Source: Xanthomonas cucurbitae (GTDB taxonomy: Bacteria; Pseudomonadota; Gammaproteobacteria; Xanthomonadales; Xanthomonadaceae). Taken from it: DNA of 64,000 bases. How positions within the stretch are numbered: the stretch's first letter is position 1; every line of letters begins with the position of its first letter. The stretch is from assembly GCF_002939885.1 (NCBI RefSeq), contig NZ_MDED01000002.1:62001-126000 (forward strand), read 5' to 3'. A model generated the notes under the pieces. It did no database searches, had not been told where the DNA came from, and saw nothing but the letters and a program-made list of their open reading frames with translations. The translations under genes were made by a program, and so were the position numbers. This document shows positions 24,863 through 35,842 of the stretch, piece by piece.

Positions 24863-26998
24863 TCAGCGCCCGATCACCCGCTTGAACGGCGGCAAGGCGT
24901 CGATGATGCGCTTGCCATAGCGGCGTGTGAGCAGGCGCGAGTCGAGGATGATGACGCGGCCATGGTCGCTGGAGCTGCGGATCAGGCGACCGGCGAACTG
25001 GGTAAGCGTGCGCAGTGCATGCGGGATCGCGATCAGGTTGAAGGCGTTGTGGCCGCGGCTTTCCAGCCATTCACTCAGGGTCGAGGTCTGCGGGTCGGTG
25101 GGCACGGCGAACGGCACCTGGGTGATGACCACGGTGGTGCAGGCTTCGCCCGGCAGGTCCAGGCCTTCGCCGAAGGAGTTGAGCCCGAACAACACCGAGC
25201 CCTCGCCGGCCGCGATGCGGCGCAGGTGTTCGGTGATGAGCTGCGACTTGTTGCCCTCGCCTTGCACCAGCACGCGGTTGCGCTGCGCCAGCGGCATCAG
25301 GTCGGCGACCTTTTCCATCTTCCAGCGCGAGGTGAACAAGACGATGCTGCCCTTGGCGCTCCAATCCAGTTCGCGCACCAGGTACTTGGCCACTTCTTTG
25401 GGGTGCCCCTCGCGGTCGTCGGGCGTGACCGGGAAATTGGGCACGATCAATTCGGCCTGGTTGGGTAGATCGAACGGCGAGGCCAGCGACGCCATCTCGG
25501 CGTGATCGGGCAGACCGTTATCGATGGCGAAGGACTGGAAGTCGCCGCCACCGGTGAGCGTGGCCGAGGTCATCACCACCGAATCGACCTCGTTCCAGAT
25601 CATCGTGCGCAGCACTTGTGCTGCGGAGACCGGCGAGCAATGGCAGATCAGGTCACCATCGCGCGAGAGGGTGATCCAGCGTGCCATCGGCGGCTGGCCT
25701 TCCTTGTCTTCGCGGCGCCAGCCGCTCCACAGAGCGTGTTGCTGCTCGGCCATTTCCAGCGCCAGCCCCAGGCTGCGTTGCAACCGCTCGCGCGCGGCAT
25801 CGTCCTGCTTGCCCTTGGCCACGGCGCTGTGCGCGGCGTGCACCCAGTTGAACAGCGCGCGGGTGTCTTCGCCCAGTTCTTCGATGGCCGGGCTCCATTG
25901 CGACGGTAACTTGCCGTTGGCCGCACGCCACAACGGATCGCGCTCGCCGGGCTCGGGTTTCCAGACGCGTTCGACCTCGGCATGGAAGGCCTTGAGCAAT
26001 TTGGAAACGCGCGCAGCCACCTCGATGGCTTCGTTGGGCAGCAGGTTGCCGATCCTGTCCTTGTCCACCGCGCGGTACGCCGCAGCGATCAGGATCTGCA
26101 GGCGGCCGGTGCGCTTGGCCATGTCGTCCAGCGGCAGGTTGGCCGCGCCCTGGTCGATGGCTACGCCGGCGATGTGGTGGCCTTCATCGAGCACCAGCAG
26201 CATGTCCGCTGGCGGGGCGATCAGCGGCTGGCCGTTTTCGGCATCGCCCAACGACAGTGAGGACAGCAGCAGGGCGTGGTTGGTGACCACGATCTGCGCT
26301 TCGCGCACATCGGTACGCGCCTTGAGCACCGGGCACTGCGCGGCGTAGCTGCAACGGCGCCCCGCACAGCCCGAGGCCGGGGTGGTGATGCGCATGCGCA
26401 GCGGCACCGAGACCTGCTCGGGGGCATCGTCCAGGTCACCGTTCCAGGTACGCGCGGCGTAGGCCTTGGCGAGGCGCTTGGCCAACTCCGCATCCACCGG
26501 GCTGAGCGGGCGGTCGTAGAGCGCCTGCTCGTCTTCGAACATGGCGTTCTGGCTGGTGTCGCCTTCCAGCTCGGCGGCATTGCGCGTGCACAGGTAACGG
26601 GTGCGGCCCTTGGCCAGCGCCACGCTGGCCTCCAGCCCGGTGGCCTTGAGGAAGGCCGGGATGTCGCGTTCCACCAGCTGCGATTGCAATGCCACCGTGC
26701 CGGTGCTGATGACCAGCTTCTTCTTGGTGGCCAGTGCGATCGGCACGCCGGCGGTGAGGTAGCCCAGGCTCTTGCCGACACCGGTCGGTGCTTCGGCGAT
26801 GCCGATGCCGCCGGAGGTAGCCAGCGCGCGCGAGACCAGGCCAATCATCTGGCTCTGCGCGCGGCGGGTGGCAAAGCCGGGTGTGTTGGCCTGCAGCTTG
26901 GCATAGGCGTCGCGGATGCCGGCCTTGATCGGGTCGGTCAGCACGCGCTGGGGGGGAACGGGCGCAGACGGCGCGGCCGGTGGGGCGAGATCACTCAT
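24863..26998 (-). CDS. dinG: ATP-dependent DNA helicase DinG
   Basis: 711 residues from MSDLAPPAAP. Walker A APTGVGKS at 70-77, an iron-sulfur cluster cysteine set (GCAGRRCSYAAQC plus a further upstream or downstream Cys), DEGHH as the DEAH box, and C-terminal motifs FGLNSFGEGLDLPGE and QFAGRLIRSSSDHGR. XPD/DinG family 5'-3' helicase, SOS-linked in E. coli, which unwinds R-loops and D-loops. The open frame extends 40 codons upstream but the residues there are not family-like. Confidence 0.93.
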   Translation of the reverse strand: MSDLAPPAAPSAPVPPQRVLTDPIKAGIRDAYAKLQANTPGFATRRAQSQMIGLVSRALATSGGIGIAEAPTGVGKSLGYLTAGVPIALATKKKLVISTGTVALQSQLVERDIPAFLKATGLEASVALAKGRTRYLCTRNAAELEGDTSQNAMFEDEQALYDRPLSPVDAELAKRLAKAYAARTWNGDLDDAPEQVSVPLRMRITTPASGCAGRRCSYAAQCPVLKARTDVREAQIVVTNHALLLSSLSLGDAENGQPLIAPPADMLLVLDEGHHIAGVAIDQGAANLPLDDMAKRTGRLQILIAAAYRAVDKDRIGNLLPNEAIEVAARVSKLLKAFHAEVERVWKPEPGERDPLWRAANGKLPSQWSPAIEELGEDTRALFNWVHAAHSAVAKGKQDDAARERLQRSLGLALEMAEQQHALWSGWRREDKEGQPPMARWITLSRDGDLICHCSPVSAAQVLRTMIWNEVDSVVMTSATLTGGGDFQSFAIDNGLPDHAEMASLASPFDLPNQAELIVPNFPVTPDDREGHPKEVAKYLVRELDWSAKGSIVLFTSRWKMEKVADLMPLAQRNRVLVQGEGNKSQLITEHLRRIAAGEGSVLFGLNSFGEGLDLPGEACTTVVITQVPFAVPTDPQTSTLSEWLESRGHNAFNLIAIPHALRTLTQFAGRLIRSSSDHGRVIILDSRLLTRRYGKRIIDALPPFKRVIGR

Positions 26999-27215
26999 CG
27001 CGCCATTTTCGCATGGACTGGCGCAGCCGCTGCGACCGACCGACGGCGCGGCTGAACGTGTGTGCCGAGCGCGCTGCGGCCAGACGTAGTGCTTCGCTGC
27101 AAGGCATGCCGATGGCATGGCCGGGCACCAAGGCGCTGCAACTGCCTCGATGCAAGGCGGCGGGCATGTGCCGCCGCACCGCCCTACCCCACGCCGGCAG
27201 GCGGCCCGAGCAGGA

Positions 27216-27569
27216 TCAGCCGGGTCGACCCACGTCCGTCGGCAAGCGTTGCAGGCTGCGCGCCAGGGTCCACACCAGCAGGCCGATGCCCACCGCCTGC
27301 ACGGTGGTCAGCACGAAGCTGCCGACCCCCATCAGCAGGGCGATCCTGCGCACGTCGCCCTGCTGCAGCAGCAGCATCGGGATGGCCTGCAGCGCGACTT
27401 CGGCCAGCACGCAGCCCAGCAGCAACCCCACCCCGGCCAGGCCGGCGCGCCGCAGCGGGCCGGCCGGCGCACGCCACAACAGCACCACGCCCAGCAGCAC
27501 GGCGATCAGCAGCGGAACCCGCGACAGCAGGCTGGTGACCAGGCCCAGCAGCAGTTCGGTGGTGGTCAT
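27216..27569 (-). CDS. four-helix membrane protein downstream of aroE
   Basis: 117 residues from MTTTELLLGLVTSLLSRVPL with about four hydrophobic segments (5-24, 30-60 and 72-105, some split). No family recognised. The start lies ten bases after the aroE stop, so it is almost certainly translated from the aroE mRNA. A gap of 217 bases follows before dinG. Confidence 0.75.
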   Translation of the reverse strand: MTTTELLLGLVTSLLSRVPLLIAVLLGVVLLWRAPAGPLRRAGLAGVGLLLGCVLAEVALQAIPMLLLQQGDVRRIALLMGVGSFVLTTVQAVGIGLLVWTLARSLQRLPTDVGRPG

Positions 27570-27579
27570 CGCTGCCGGT

Positions 27580-28431
27580 TCAGTCGGCGCTGACCAGTAC
27601 CGCCTCGCGGGCACGCAGCGCGGCATAGACCGGGTCGGTCTCCGGGCGCACGCCATGCCACAGCGCGAAGCTTTCGGCGGCCTGTTCCACCAGCATGCCC
27701 AGCCCGTCGATGGCGTATCGGCATTGCGCCGCGCGCGCCCAGGCCAGGAACGCGATGGCGGTGGCGCCATAGTTCAGATCGACCGCGGCGGTCAGGCTGT
27801 TGACCAGGCTCAGCGGCAAGGCGAAGGCACCGGCATCGCGGTCGCGCCCGGCCGCGGTGGCATTGACGATCAGCTCGAAGTCGCCCAGCTCGCGCAGGTC
27901 TTCGATGTAACGCGACATCACCCGCGCCGGTTCGCCCAATGCATCGCACAAGGCATCGGCGCGTTCGGGCGAGCGGTTCACCACCACCATGTCGGTGATG
28001 CCGGCCTCCAGCAGCGCCGGTGCCACGCCACGCGCCGCGCCACCGGCGCCGAGCAGCAGCACGCGGCGGCCGCGCAGATCCAGGCCGTGGCGCTCGGTGA
28101 GATCGCGCACCAGGCCGGCACCGTCGGTGTTGTCGCCCTGCCACTGACCGTCGTTGCGCACCAGGGTATTGACCGCGCCGGCCAGGCGCGCGCGCGCGCT
28201 CAGGCTACTGGACAGGGCAAAGGCCGCCTCCTTCAACGGCAGGGTGACGTTGGCCCCCTTGCCGCCTTCGTCGGCGAAGCGCTGCAGCGCGGCGGCGAAG
28301 TCTTCCGGCAGCGCATCGATGGCTGTGTAGTCCAGCGCGATGCCGGTCTGCTTCCCGAAGTCGGCATGGATGGCCGGCGACAGCGAATGGGCAACGGGGT
28401 GACCGAACACGGCATAACGGGAGACGGGCAT
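27580..28431 (-). CDS. aroE: shikimate dehydrogenase (NADP+)
   Basis: 283 residues. Fourth step of the shikimate pathway, reducing 3-dehydroshikimate. Substrate motifs HSLSPAIH (15-22), NVTLPLK with the catalytic Lys, and GDNTDGAG with the catalytic Asp near 102 are intact. The NADP loop is GAGGAARG near 130, with VNRSPERA binding the 2'-phosphate. ATG at 28431. Transcribed with the small membrane protein downstream and divergently from the PD40 protein gene. Confidence 0.95.
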   Translation of the reverse strand: MPVSRYAVFGHPVAHSLSPAIHADFGKQTGIALDYTAIDALPEDFAAALQRFADEGGKGANVTLPLKEAAFALSSSLSARARLAGAVNTLVRNDGQWQGDNTDGAGLVRDLTERHGLDLRGRRVLLLGAGGAARGVAPALLEAGITDMVVVNRSPERADALCDALGEPARVMSRYIEDLRELGDFELIVNATAAGRDRDAGAFALPLSLVNSLTAAVDLNYGATAIAFLAWARAAQCRYAIDGLGMLVEQAAESFALWHGVRPETDPVYAALRAREAVLVSAD

Positions 28432-28483
28432 GTAACGCTCTCTGGTTGACTAGACTGTGCGCAGGATGAGGCAGGAACACCGC

Positions 28484-29365
28484 ATGCAACTTCGATGGAT
28501 GCTGCCCGCGCTGGCGGCGAGTTTACTCTTCGCGCCGTCGGCATCGGGACTGGCCGAATTCGGCATCGAAGGCATGGGCGTGGTCTCCACGCCGGCCAAC
28601 GAGGCACGCGCCACGCTCAGCCCCGATGGGCAGCGCATCGTCTGGGCCAGCGATCGCCCCGGCGGGGCTGGCGGCTGGGACCTGTGGCAGGCGCAACTGC
28701 GCGGCGGGCGCTGGCAGGACGCGCAGCCGCTTGCGATCAACACCGCCCAGGACGAGACCACGCCGGTGCTCAGTGCCGACGGCCGCTGGCTGCTGTTCGC
28801 CTCGTCGCGGCCTGGCGGGGCCGGTGGTAGCGATCTGTACCGGGTGCCGGTGGATGCGCAGGGCCGGCTCGGTGCGGTGCAGTCGCTGGGCGCAGCGATC
28901 AACAGCGCGGGCAACGAACGCGCGCCCACGCTGTCGCTGGACGGGACGCGCCTGCTGTTGGCCAGCGACGGGCATGGCGGTGCGGGCGGCATGGACCTGT
29001 TCGTGGCGCGCTGGGACGGGCGAGCCTTCACCGCCCCCATGCCGTTGGGCGACATCAACACCGCAGCCGACGAATCCGACGCGGCCTGGCTTGCCGATGG
29101 CCGCGGCCTGGTGTGGGCGCGCGGCGCGGTCGGTGGCCCCAGCCAGCTGCTGCTGGCGACCTGCATGGGTGGCCACTACGGTGCAGGCCAGCCGCTGCCG
29201 CTGTCGTTCAACGGGCCGCAGGAACGCACCTTCGGTGCGGTGGTGGATGCGGCCAAGCCGGGCGAGCTGCTGGTGACCGGCAGTGCGCGTGCACCGCGTG
29301 CGGGGCAACTGGATATCTACCGGATGAAGGCACCGACGGTGGAGGGAGAGACCAGCTGCCGCTGA
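28484..29365 (+). CDS. secreted PD40 (TolB-like) beta-propeller protein
   Basis: 293 residues from MQLRWMLPALAASLLF, a signal peptide. Three or more PD40 repeats: LSPDGQRIVWASDRPGG, LSADGRWLLFASSRPGG and LSLDGTRLLLASDGHGG, spaced about 55 residues apart, suggesting a partial propeller. Such repeats occur in TolB and in OmpA-type partner proteins. The role is unknown. The ATG has AGGA eleven bases upstream; an earlier ATG at 28457 is less likely. Divergent from aroE and convergent with the reductase gene. Confidence 0.8.
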   Translation: MQLRWMLPALAASLLFAPSASGLAEFGIEGMGVVSTPANEARATLSPDGQRIVWASDRPGGAGGWDLWQAQLRGGRWQDAQPLAINTAQDETTPVLSADGRWLLFASSRPGGAGGSDLYRVPVDAQGRLGAVQSLGAAINSAGNERAPTLSLDGTRLLLASDGHGGAGGMDLFVARWDGRAFTAPMPLGDINTAADESDAAWLADGRGLVWARGAVGGPSQLLLATCMGGHYGAGQPLPLSFNGPQERTFGAVVDAAKPGELLVTGSARAPRAGQLDIYRMKAPTVEGETSCR

Positions 29366-29426
29366 GTGGGCCGCCATCGGCCGCGCATGCCCGCCGCGAC
29401 GATGTTCCTGCGGCGGCGGGCTCCGC

Positions 29427-31961
29427 TCAGTAGACATCGCGCCGGTAACGACCGGCGGCGGTCAGCGATTCCACCCGCGTCTGGCCCAGGATCTCGCGCA
29501 GCGCGGCATCCACCGCACGCGCCATGCTGTCCAGGCTGCCGCAGACGTAGAGCACCGCACCGCGATCGATCCAGTGGCGCAACGCGTCGCCGGCCTCGTG
29601 CAGACGATGCTGCACATAGCGCTTGTGCGCCTGATCGCGCGAGAACACTTGGTCCAGCTGTTGCAGATGGCCACTGGCCTGCCAGGCCTGCAGCTCGTCG
29701 TCAAACAGCCGGTCGTGGGCGGCCTGGCGTTCGCCGAACAGCAGCCAGTGCCCGTGCACCCCGGCCAGTTCAGCCTCGCGCAACAAGGCCCGCAGGCCCG
29801 CGATGCCGGTTCCGTTGCCGATCAACACCATCGGGGCAGCCTCCACCCGATGGAAGCCGGGATTGCGGCGCAGGCGCGCCTGCACCGGCATGCCGATCGG
29901 TGCGTGATGGATCAGCCAGCCCGAGCCCAGCCCCGGGCGGCCATCGGCGCCGGTGGTCAGCCGTACCACAACGGTCGCAATGCCATCGGCGGCGACGCTG
30001 GCCAGCGAATAGTCGCGGGTCGGCAGCCAATCGCAACCCTCCAGCCAGGTCTGCGGGTCCGGGCGGGACACTGCAGCGGTCGCCGGCGGTTCGGGCAGCA
30101 CGCGCTCGGCGGCCGCACGTTGCAGCGGCAGCAGTTGCGCCTGCACATGCACCGACGCCTCTGCCGGCAAACCCCAGGCCGCCAGGCAGGCGTGTACCTG
30201 CGTGTCGGCATGCGCGGGCTGCACCTCCAGGATGTCGCCAGCCTGCCAGTGCGCATCGGCTGGCGGCTGCAGATCGATGCGCCAGATCGGCGCGAATTCG
30301 CTACCCGGATTCAGATGCGTGCGCGACGCCAGCACCCAGGGCGTTCGCTGCGGCCGCACCAGCGGTGCTGCGGTCAGCGGCGTCCCGGCAATCTGCTCCA
30401 GCTGCGCATGCCATTGCGCCAACGCCTGCGGATCGGTGTTGTCCATTTCCACCGCCGGGAACAGCGCGCGCGCGCCCTGCGCCTGCATCCATTGCTCGAC
30501 CCGCCGCGAAAACCCGCAGAACTGCGCGTATTGCCGGTCGCCCAATGCCAGCACCGCGTAGGCCAGCTGCGGCAGTGCAATGCGCTGACGCAGCAGCTCA
30601 CGTTCGACGTTGCGCGCCGCATCCGGCGGCTCGCCATCGCCGAAGGTACTGATGACGAACAAGGCGTGCCGCGTGGCGTGCAGCTGCGGCGCATCCACCT
30701 GCCCGAGCGGGCGCACCTGCACCGGCAGGCCGGCCGCCTGCAAATGCCCGGCCGCCTGCCAGGCCAGCCGTTCGGCAAACCCGCTCTGGCTGGCGAAGGC
30801 GATCAACCACGGTTCGGCCTGCGAGGCCGGCGGCGTGCCTTGCAACACCACACGCGCCGCACGCAGCGCACGCTGCTTGCCCCGCCGATCCAGGTACAGC
30901 ATCCAGCCGCTGACGAAGAACACCGACATGCCCAGGCTGGCCAGCATCACCACGATGCGCCCCGGCAGCCCAAAGAAACTACCGGTATGCAACGGAAACA
31001 TGCTGAGCATCCACTGCTGCCCGCGCGCCAGCAGCGCATAGTCGCGGCGCCCCAGCAGCGCGCCATTGCCGGGGTCGATCTCCAGCGTGTCGAAGGCACG
31101 GTCGTGATCGGGGTTGTCAGGCAGGAACCGCGCGATCAGCGGTTGCCCTGCACGCGCGGGAATGCGCAGATCCAATGCCGCGTGGCGGGTGGCCGGGATG
31201 CTGCCGAGGGTGCGCTGCACCTGCGCGAAATCCACCGTGGCCTTGGCGTGCGAGCGCTGCTCGACGTGCGGCACCGGCGCGGCGTCCAGCAGCACTGCCA
31301 TGCCATCGCGATACCAGGTGTAGGACCAGGTCAGACCGGTCAGCGCCACCAACAGATAGACCAGCAGGCACCAGGTGCCAAATACCGCGTGCAGGCTCCA
31401 CAAAAAGCTGCGTCCCTGCCGCCGCCATTCCACCGCCAGCCAGGTGCGCGGGCTCCACCAACGCCGCGGCCAGCGCAGATACAGGCCCGAGATGCAGAAG
31501 AACAGCAGGATCAGCGCGCACGCTCCGGTGATCGCCTGGCCGCGCTTGCCGGCGGCGAGATTGCGGTGCAGATCTTCGATGAAGGCAAATGCGCCGCTCA
31601 GCCGAGGGGCCGCCACGCGCTGGCCGGTGTAGGGATCGAAATACACCCGCGCGCTGCCCTTGGCAGGCAGGCGTGCGTTGGACGGCCGCATCCCGGTGGG
31701 GTCGATCAGCATGCGCGTGACCAACGGGCCGTTGCCGGGAGCATGCTGTGCCAGATCGAGCCGCTGCAACAGCACATCCACCGGCAATGCCTGCTCACCC
31801 GCCGCATGCCGCTGCGCCAGCTGCGCGATGGCTGGGTTGGCCAGCCGCACGACCTCGTCCTCGAACGACATCAACGCGCCGGTCGCCCCCATCACCGACA
31901 GCACCAGGCCAGCAGTGATGCCGAGCACCCAATGCAGTTGAAACAGCAGCGATTTGATCAA
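29427..31961 (-). CDS. PepSY-TM / flavodoxin / FNR fusion reductase, iron-linked
   Basis: 844 residues. The N-terminal PepSY-associated membrane region (about 1-380) has four helices and His residues such as FQLHWVLG, EDLHRNL and SLHAVFGTW, a possible heme pair. A flavodoxin domain (about 395-535, IAFASQSGFAE, STFGDGEPPDAARN, LALGDRQYAQFCGF) and an FNR half with NADPH motifs (LIGNGTGIAGLR, VYVCGSLDSMA near LYVCG) follow. This matches sulfite-reductase-flavoprotein-like transmembrane reductases proposed to reduce ferric siderophores. Start is TTG without a clear ribosome site. A Fur-box-like palindrome lies 37 bases upstream. Confidence 0.87.
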   Translation of the reverse strand: MIKSLLFQLHWVLGITAGLVLSVMGATGALMSFEDEVVRLANPAIAQLAQRHAAGEQALPVDVLLQRLDLAQHAPGNGPLVTRMLIDPTGMRPSNARLPAKGSARVYFDPYTGQRVAAPRLSGAFAFIEDLHRNLAAGKRGQAITGACALILLFFCISGLYLRWPRRWWSPRTWLAVEWRRQGRSFLWSLHAVFGTWCLLVYLLVALTGLTWSYTWYRDGMAVLLDAAPVPHVEQRSHAKATVDFAQVQRTLGSIPATRHAALDLRIPARAGQPLIARFLPDNPDHDRAFDTLEIDPGNGALLGRRDYALLARGQQWMLSMFPLHTGSFFGLPGRIVVMLASLGMSVFFVSGWMLYLDRRGKQRALRAARVVLQGTPPASQAEPWLIAFASQSGFAERLAWQAAGHLQAAGLPVQVRPLGQVDAPQLHATRHALFVISTFGDGEPPDAARNVERELLRQRIALPQLAYAVLALGDRQYAQFCGFSRRVEQWMQAQGARALFPAVEMDNTDPQALAQWHAQLEQIAGTPLTAAPLVRPQRTPWVLASRTHLNPGSEFAPIWRIDLQPPADAHWQAGDILEVQPAHADTQVHACLAAWGLPAEASVHVQAQLLPLQRAAAERVLPEPPATAAVSRPDPQTWLEGCDWLPTRDYSLASVAADGIATVVVRLTTGADGRPGLGSGWLIHHAPIGMPVQARLRRNPGFHRVEAAPMVLIGNGTGIAGLRALLREAELAGVHGHWLLFGERQAAHDRLFDDELQAWQASGHLQQLDQVFSRDQAHKRYVQHRLHEAGDALRHWIDRGAVLYVCGSLDSMARAVDAALREILGQTRVESLTAAGRYRRDVY

Positions 31962-31997
31962 GACGGCACGAGATTGAATGACGTGAAGGCATTGTAG

Positions 31998-32014
31998 ATG
32001 AGAATGCGTCTCAT
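31998..32014. promoter_or_regulatory. Fur-box-like palindrome
   Basis: Perfect inverted repeat ATGAGA-ATGCG-TCTCAT. The core TGAGAATGCGTCTCA agrees with the common Fur half-site pair TGAGAAT/ATTCTCA at 12 of 15 positions. It is 37 bases upstream of the start of the PepSY/flavodoxin/FNR reductase, where iron-responsive repression would fit. Confidence 0.65.
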
Positions 32015-32157
32015 GCGGTGCGGCGCCCGAAACGGCACGCTGCGCGCGCCGCCCCGCAGGCGTCGGCGTCGGTCATCGGATGCACACCTCGCCGTCATCC
32101 AATGGACACGGTGCCTTGCCATTTTCTTCGCTCCCCCACTGGCAAGCGAGTCATCCA

Positions 32158-32910
32158 ATGTGCTTCCTGTTGCGCGGCTGCCTGGTCCTGGCAGCGTTGT
32201 TCAGTACCTCCGCAGCGCTGGCCGCCACCAACTGCCCCTCGCTATACGCCAACGGCACGCCGCCGGGCGTGCGCACCGCCACCACGCGCACCACCGAGGT
32301 GTGCCATACCGAATACGCGCTGTTGGCCTCGGGCGTCACCAGGGACCCGGTGTATTCGGCCGAGCACCTGACCGACCAGCAGGTGGCCGGCGCCGAGGCC
32401 ATCGGCCGGGTCGGTTCGTTCCATGAAGAAGCCGGCATCCCGGCAGCGGACCGTTCCAAGAGCAGCGACTACACCAATACCGGCTTCGATCGCGGGCATA
32501 TGACCCCGGCCGGCGACGCTTCCACCGAAAGCTCGGAGAAGGAAACCTTTTCCATGGCCAACGTGGTGCCGCAGGACCACAAGCTCAACACGGGCGAATG
32601 GGCGCATATCGAAGAACAGGTGCGGCAGCTGGCCAAGCAGCACGGCGAGTTGTATGTGGTGACCGGCCCGGCGTTCGACAGCGGCACGGCGCCGACCATT
32701 GGCACCGACAAGGTCGCCGTCCCGGCTTACGTGTGGAAAGCGATCTACGAGCCGGGCGTGGGTGCCGGCGCCTATCTGTGTGTCAACGACAGCAGCATCA
32801 ATTGCGACGTGGTCTCCATCGACGATCTGATCGTAATGACCAACGTGGACCCGTTCCCGTCGCTCAGCGCAGGCATGAAGTCGCAGGCGATTGCGTTGGT
32901 GTTGCCTTGA
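32158..32910 (+). CDS. secreted DNA/RNA non-specific endonuclease
   Basis: 250 residues from MCFLLRGCLVLAALFSTSAA, with signal peptide cleavage after ALA. The catalytic motif DRGHMTPAGD is at 111-120 (general base H114), with the Mg-binding Asn in SMANVVPQ near 138 and a WAHIEEQVR helix following, as in the Serratia nuclease family (beta-beta-alpha metal fold). Secreted or periplasmic degradation of nucleic acids is expected. An ATG at 32080 would add 26 residues ahead of the signal peptide and is rejected. Confidence 0.9.
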   Translation: MCFLLRGCLVLAALFSTSAALAATNCPSLYANGTPPGVRTATTRTTEVCHTEYALLASGVTRDPVYSAEHLTDQQVAGAEAIGRVGSFHEEAGIPAADRSKSSDYTNTGFDRGHMTPAGDASTESSEKETFSMANVVPQDHKLNTGEWAHIEEQVRQLAKQHGELYVVTGPAFDSGTAPTIGTDKVAVPAYVWKAIYEPGVGAGAYLCVNDSSINCDVVSIDDLIVMTNVDPFPSLSAGMKSQAIALVLP

Positions 32911-33030
32911 GGCGGAATGGCGGTTTGCGATTGGCAACAGCGGCGGCTGAGCCAGCGATGTGAGTGGTTGGCTCGGTGCAGCACCATGCGGTGAGAACGG
33001 CTCGGCGATGCCAGCCGCGCTCATCGATGT

Positions 33031-33061
33031 GCGCGAGCATCCGCTTCCCGGATGCTCGCGC
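33031..33061. terminator. 13-bp hairpin between convergent nuclease and hemB genes
   Basis: Arms GCGCGAGCATCCG (33031-33043) and CGGATGCTCGCGC (33049-33061) pair perfectly around CTTCC. It lies 10 bases after the hemB stop codon and about 120 after the nuclease stop. No T run on either strand, so it is a hairpin-only candidate for either or both directions. Confidence 0.55.
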
Positions 33062-33071
33062 GGCGTGCAGA

Positions 33072-34554
<1,483 letters not shown>

Positions 34555-34673
34555 TGGCGGCTTGGCGACGGCCTCACGCAGGCCTGGCTAGTGTTGGGAT
34601 CTGTCCGCTCAACTGCGGCGCCGTTCAGTCCGGGCGCCGGATCATCGCCATCACTACCCACGGGGGCTTCGGT

Positions 34674-35129
34674 ATGAACCTGCATTCGCACATCAAGCGC
34701 GCCACGATCGCCGTGGCCGCCGCCGCCCTGCTGGCCGGTTGTGCCAGCAGTTCCAAGGTGATGCTGGGGCAGGCGCGCGCACCGATCGATCCGGCGCAAG
34801 TGCAGGTGTACCCGCACGCCCCGCCCGGCTCGGTGGAGATCGCCCAGCTCGAATCCACCAGCGCCGCCGGCTTCGGCACCCAGGGCCAGACCGATGCGGC
34901 CGTGCAGCGGCTCAAGCGCGAGGCGGCCAAGCTCGGTGCCAATGGCGTGGTCATCGTCGGCGTGGGCTCGGAGCGCTCCGGCGGGGGCCTGTCGGTGGGC
35001 GGCGGCAGCTATGGCGGGCGCGTTGGCGGCGGCCTGGGCATCGGCATCCCGACCACCCAGAAGCGCGCAGCCGGCATGGCGATCTGGGTGCCGGCGGGGG
35101 CGCAGACCCCTTCGCCCACGCCACCGTAA
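34674..35129 (+). CDS. lipoprotein with glycine-rich C-terminus
   Basis: 151 residues from MNLHSHIKRATIAVAAAALL, lipobox LLAGC at about residues 20-24, so an anchored envelope lipoprotein. The middle (AAVQRLKREAAKLGANGVVIVGVGS) resembles the YbjQ/RcsF-like pattern in which an Asp/Asn-rich loop follows an amphipathic helix. The C-terminal third is glycine-rich, including GGGSYGG. No firm family. Confidence 0.75.
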   Translation: MNLHSHIKRATIAVAAAALLAGCASSSKVMLGQARAPIDPAQVQVYPHAPPGSVEIAQLESTSAAGFGTQGQTDAAVQRLKREAAKLGANGVVIVGVGSERSGGGLSVGGGSYGGRVGGGLGIGIPTTQKRAAGMAIWVPAGAQTPSPTPP

Positions 35130-35301
35130 GTGCGGTGGCGGCCATGTCCCACTTTCTGCAGATCTCTTTTGAACGCTTTTCAACATCCACTGCTAAAGCA
35201 GCCAGGACCAGCCAATCCTGAATCGTAATGGCAGAAACCAGGCATGCCTCATGCTTGATGAAATCTGACGAACACCTCGGCCAGACTTGCTGAGCTGCTT
35301 T

Positions 35302-35329
35302 TTGCGAACGCTGCACAGGCCTGTATGCT
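35302..35329 (+). promoter_or_regulatory. candidate sigma-70 promoter
   Basis: TTGCGA (35302-35307) and TATGCT (35324-35329) are separated by 16 bases within a stretch of lower GC content, giving a leader of about 70 bases before the start at 35409. Confidence 0.35.
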
Positions 35330-35408
35330 TGGGCCAAAATTCGCAACCCTCGGGTCGATTGTTGGCCTCAGGGCTTGCAATAAACCGTCATTGACAGAAG
35401 GAATCGTG

Positions 35409-35762
35409 ATGAAACGCTGGATATGGATATTGATCGGGGCTATCGGGCTTCAAACCTCCGCAACGGCAAGCACACCGCACCAAAGACTGGTCTGCCGCAT
35501 GGACGACCCCTTCCTGTTCTGCTCGAAAGGATGCGACGACCCAGATTACAACTGGAAGCCGATCGATCCGATTTCAGGCACCTGGGTGGCGGTTCCTCCT
35601 TATTGTCCCGGCCCAACGCCTGTATCAACGAACTATTGCCAGGGATGGACGATGACAGCCATCGCGGCGCTCCAGCAATACACCAGTGTTTGTCCGGGTG
35701 CATTGAAGCAGGGGCAGTGGAAAGGCACCAAGCAACCAGAAATGGTGCCGTTCAAACACTAA
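35409..35762 (+). CDS. small secreted Cys-rich protein, function unknown
   Basis: 117 residues from MKRWIWILIGAIGLQTSATA, a signal peptide, with AAGGAA at a good distance. The mature part has six cysteines (LVCRM, LFCSKGC, PYCPG, YCQG, VCPG), compatible with three disulfides, and many Pro and Trp residues. The gene and the 280 bases before it are distinctly poorer in GC than the neighbours, which suggests acquisition by transfer. Family not recognised. Confidence 0.75.
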   Translation: MKRWIWILIGAIGLQTSATASTPHQRLVCRMDDPFLFCSKGCDDPDYNWKPIDPISGTWVAVPPYCPGPTPVSTNYCQGWTMTAIAALQQYTSVCPGALKQGQWKGTKQPEMVPFKH

Positions 35763-35842
35763 GCAGTGCAGCCCGCGCCACACATGCAGCCGCATGTGTG
35801 GTTGCCCCAGTTGACAGTGACACCACTGCCGGGTCTCTGGCT

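Noticed and set aside
29574-31997. 807-codon plus-strand frame opposite the PepSY/flavodoxin/FNR gene
   Set aside because: Antisense shadow; the minus-strand protein has intact flavodoxin and NADPH motifs.
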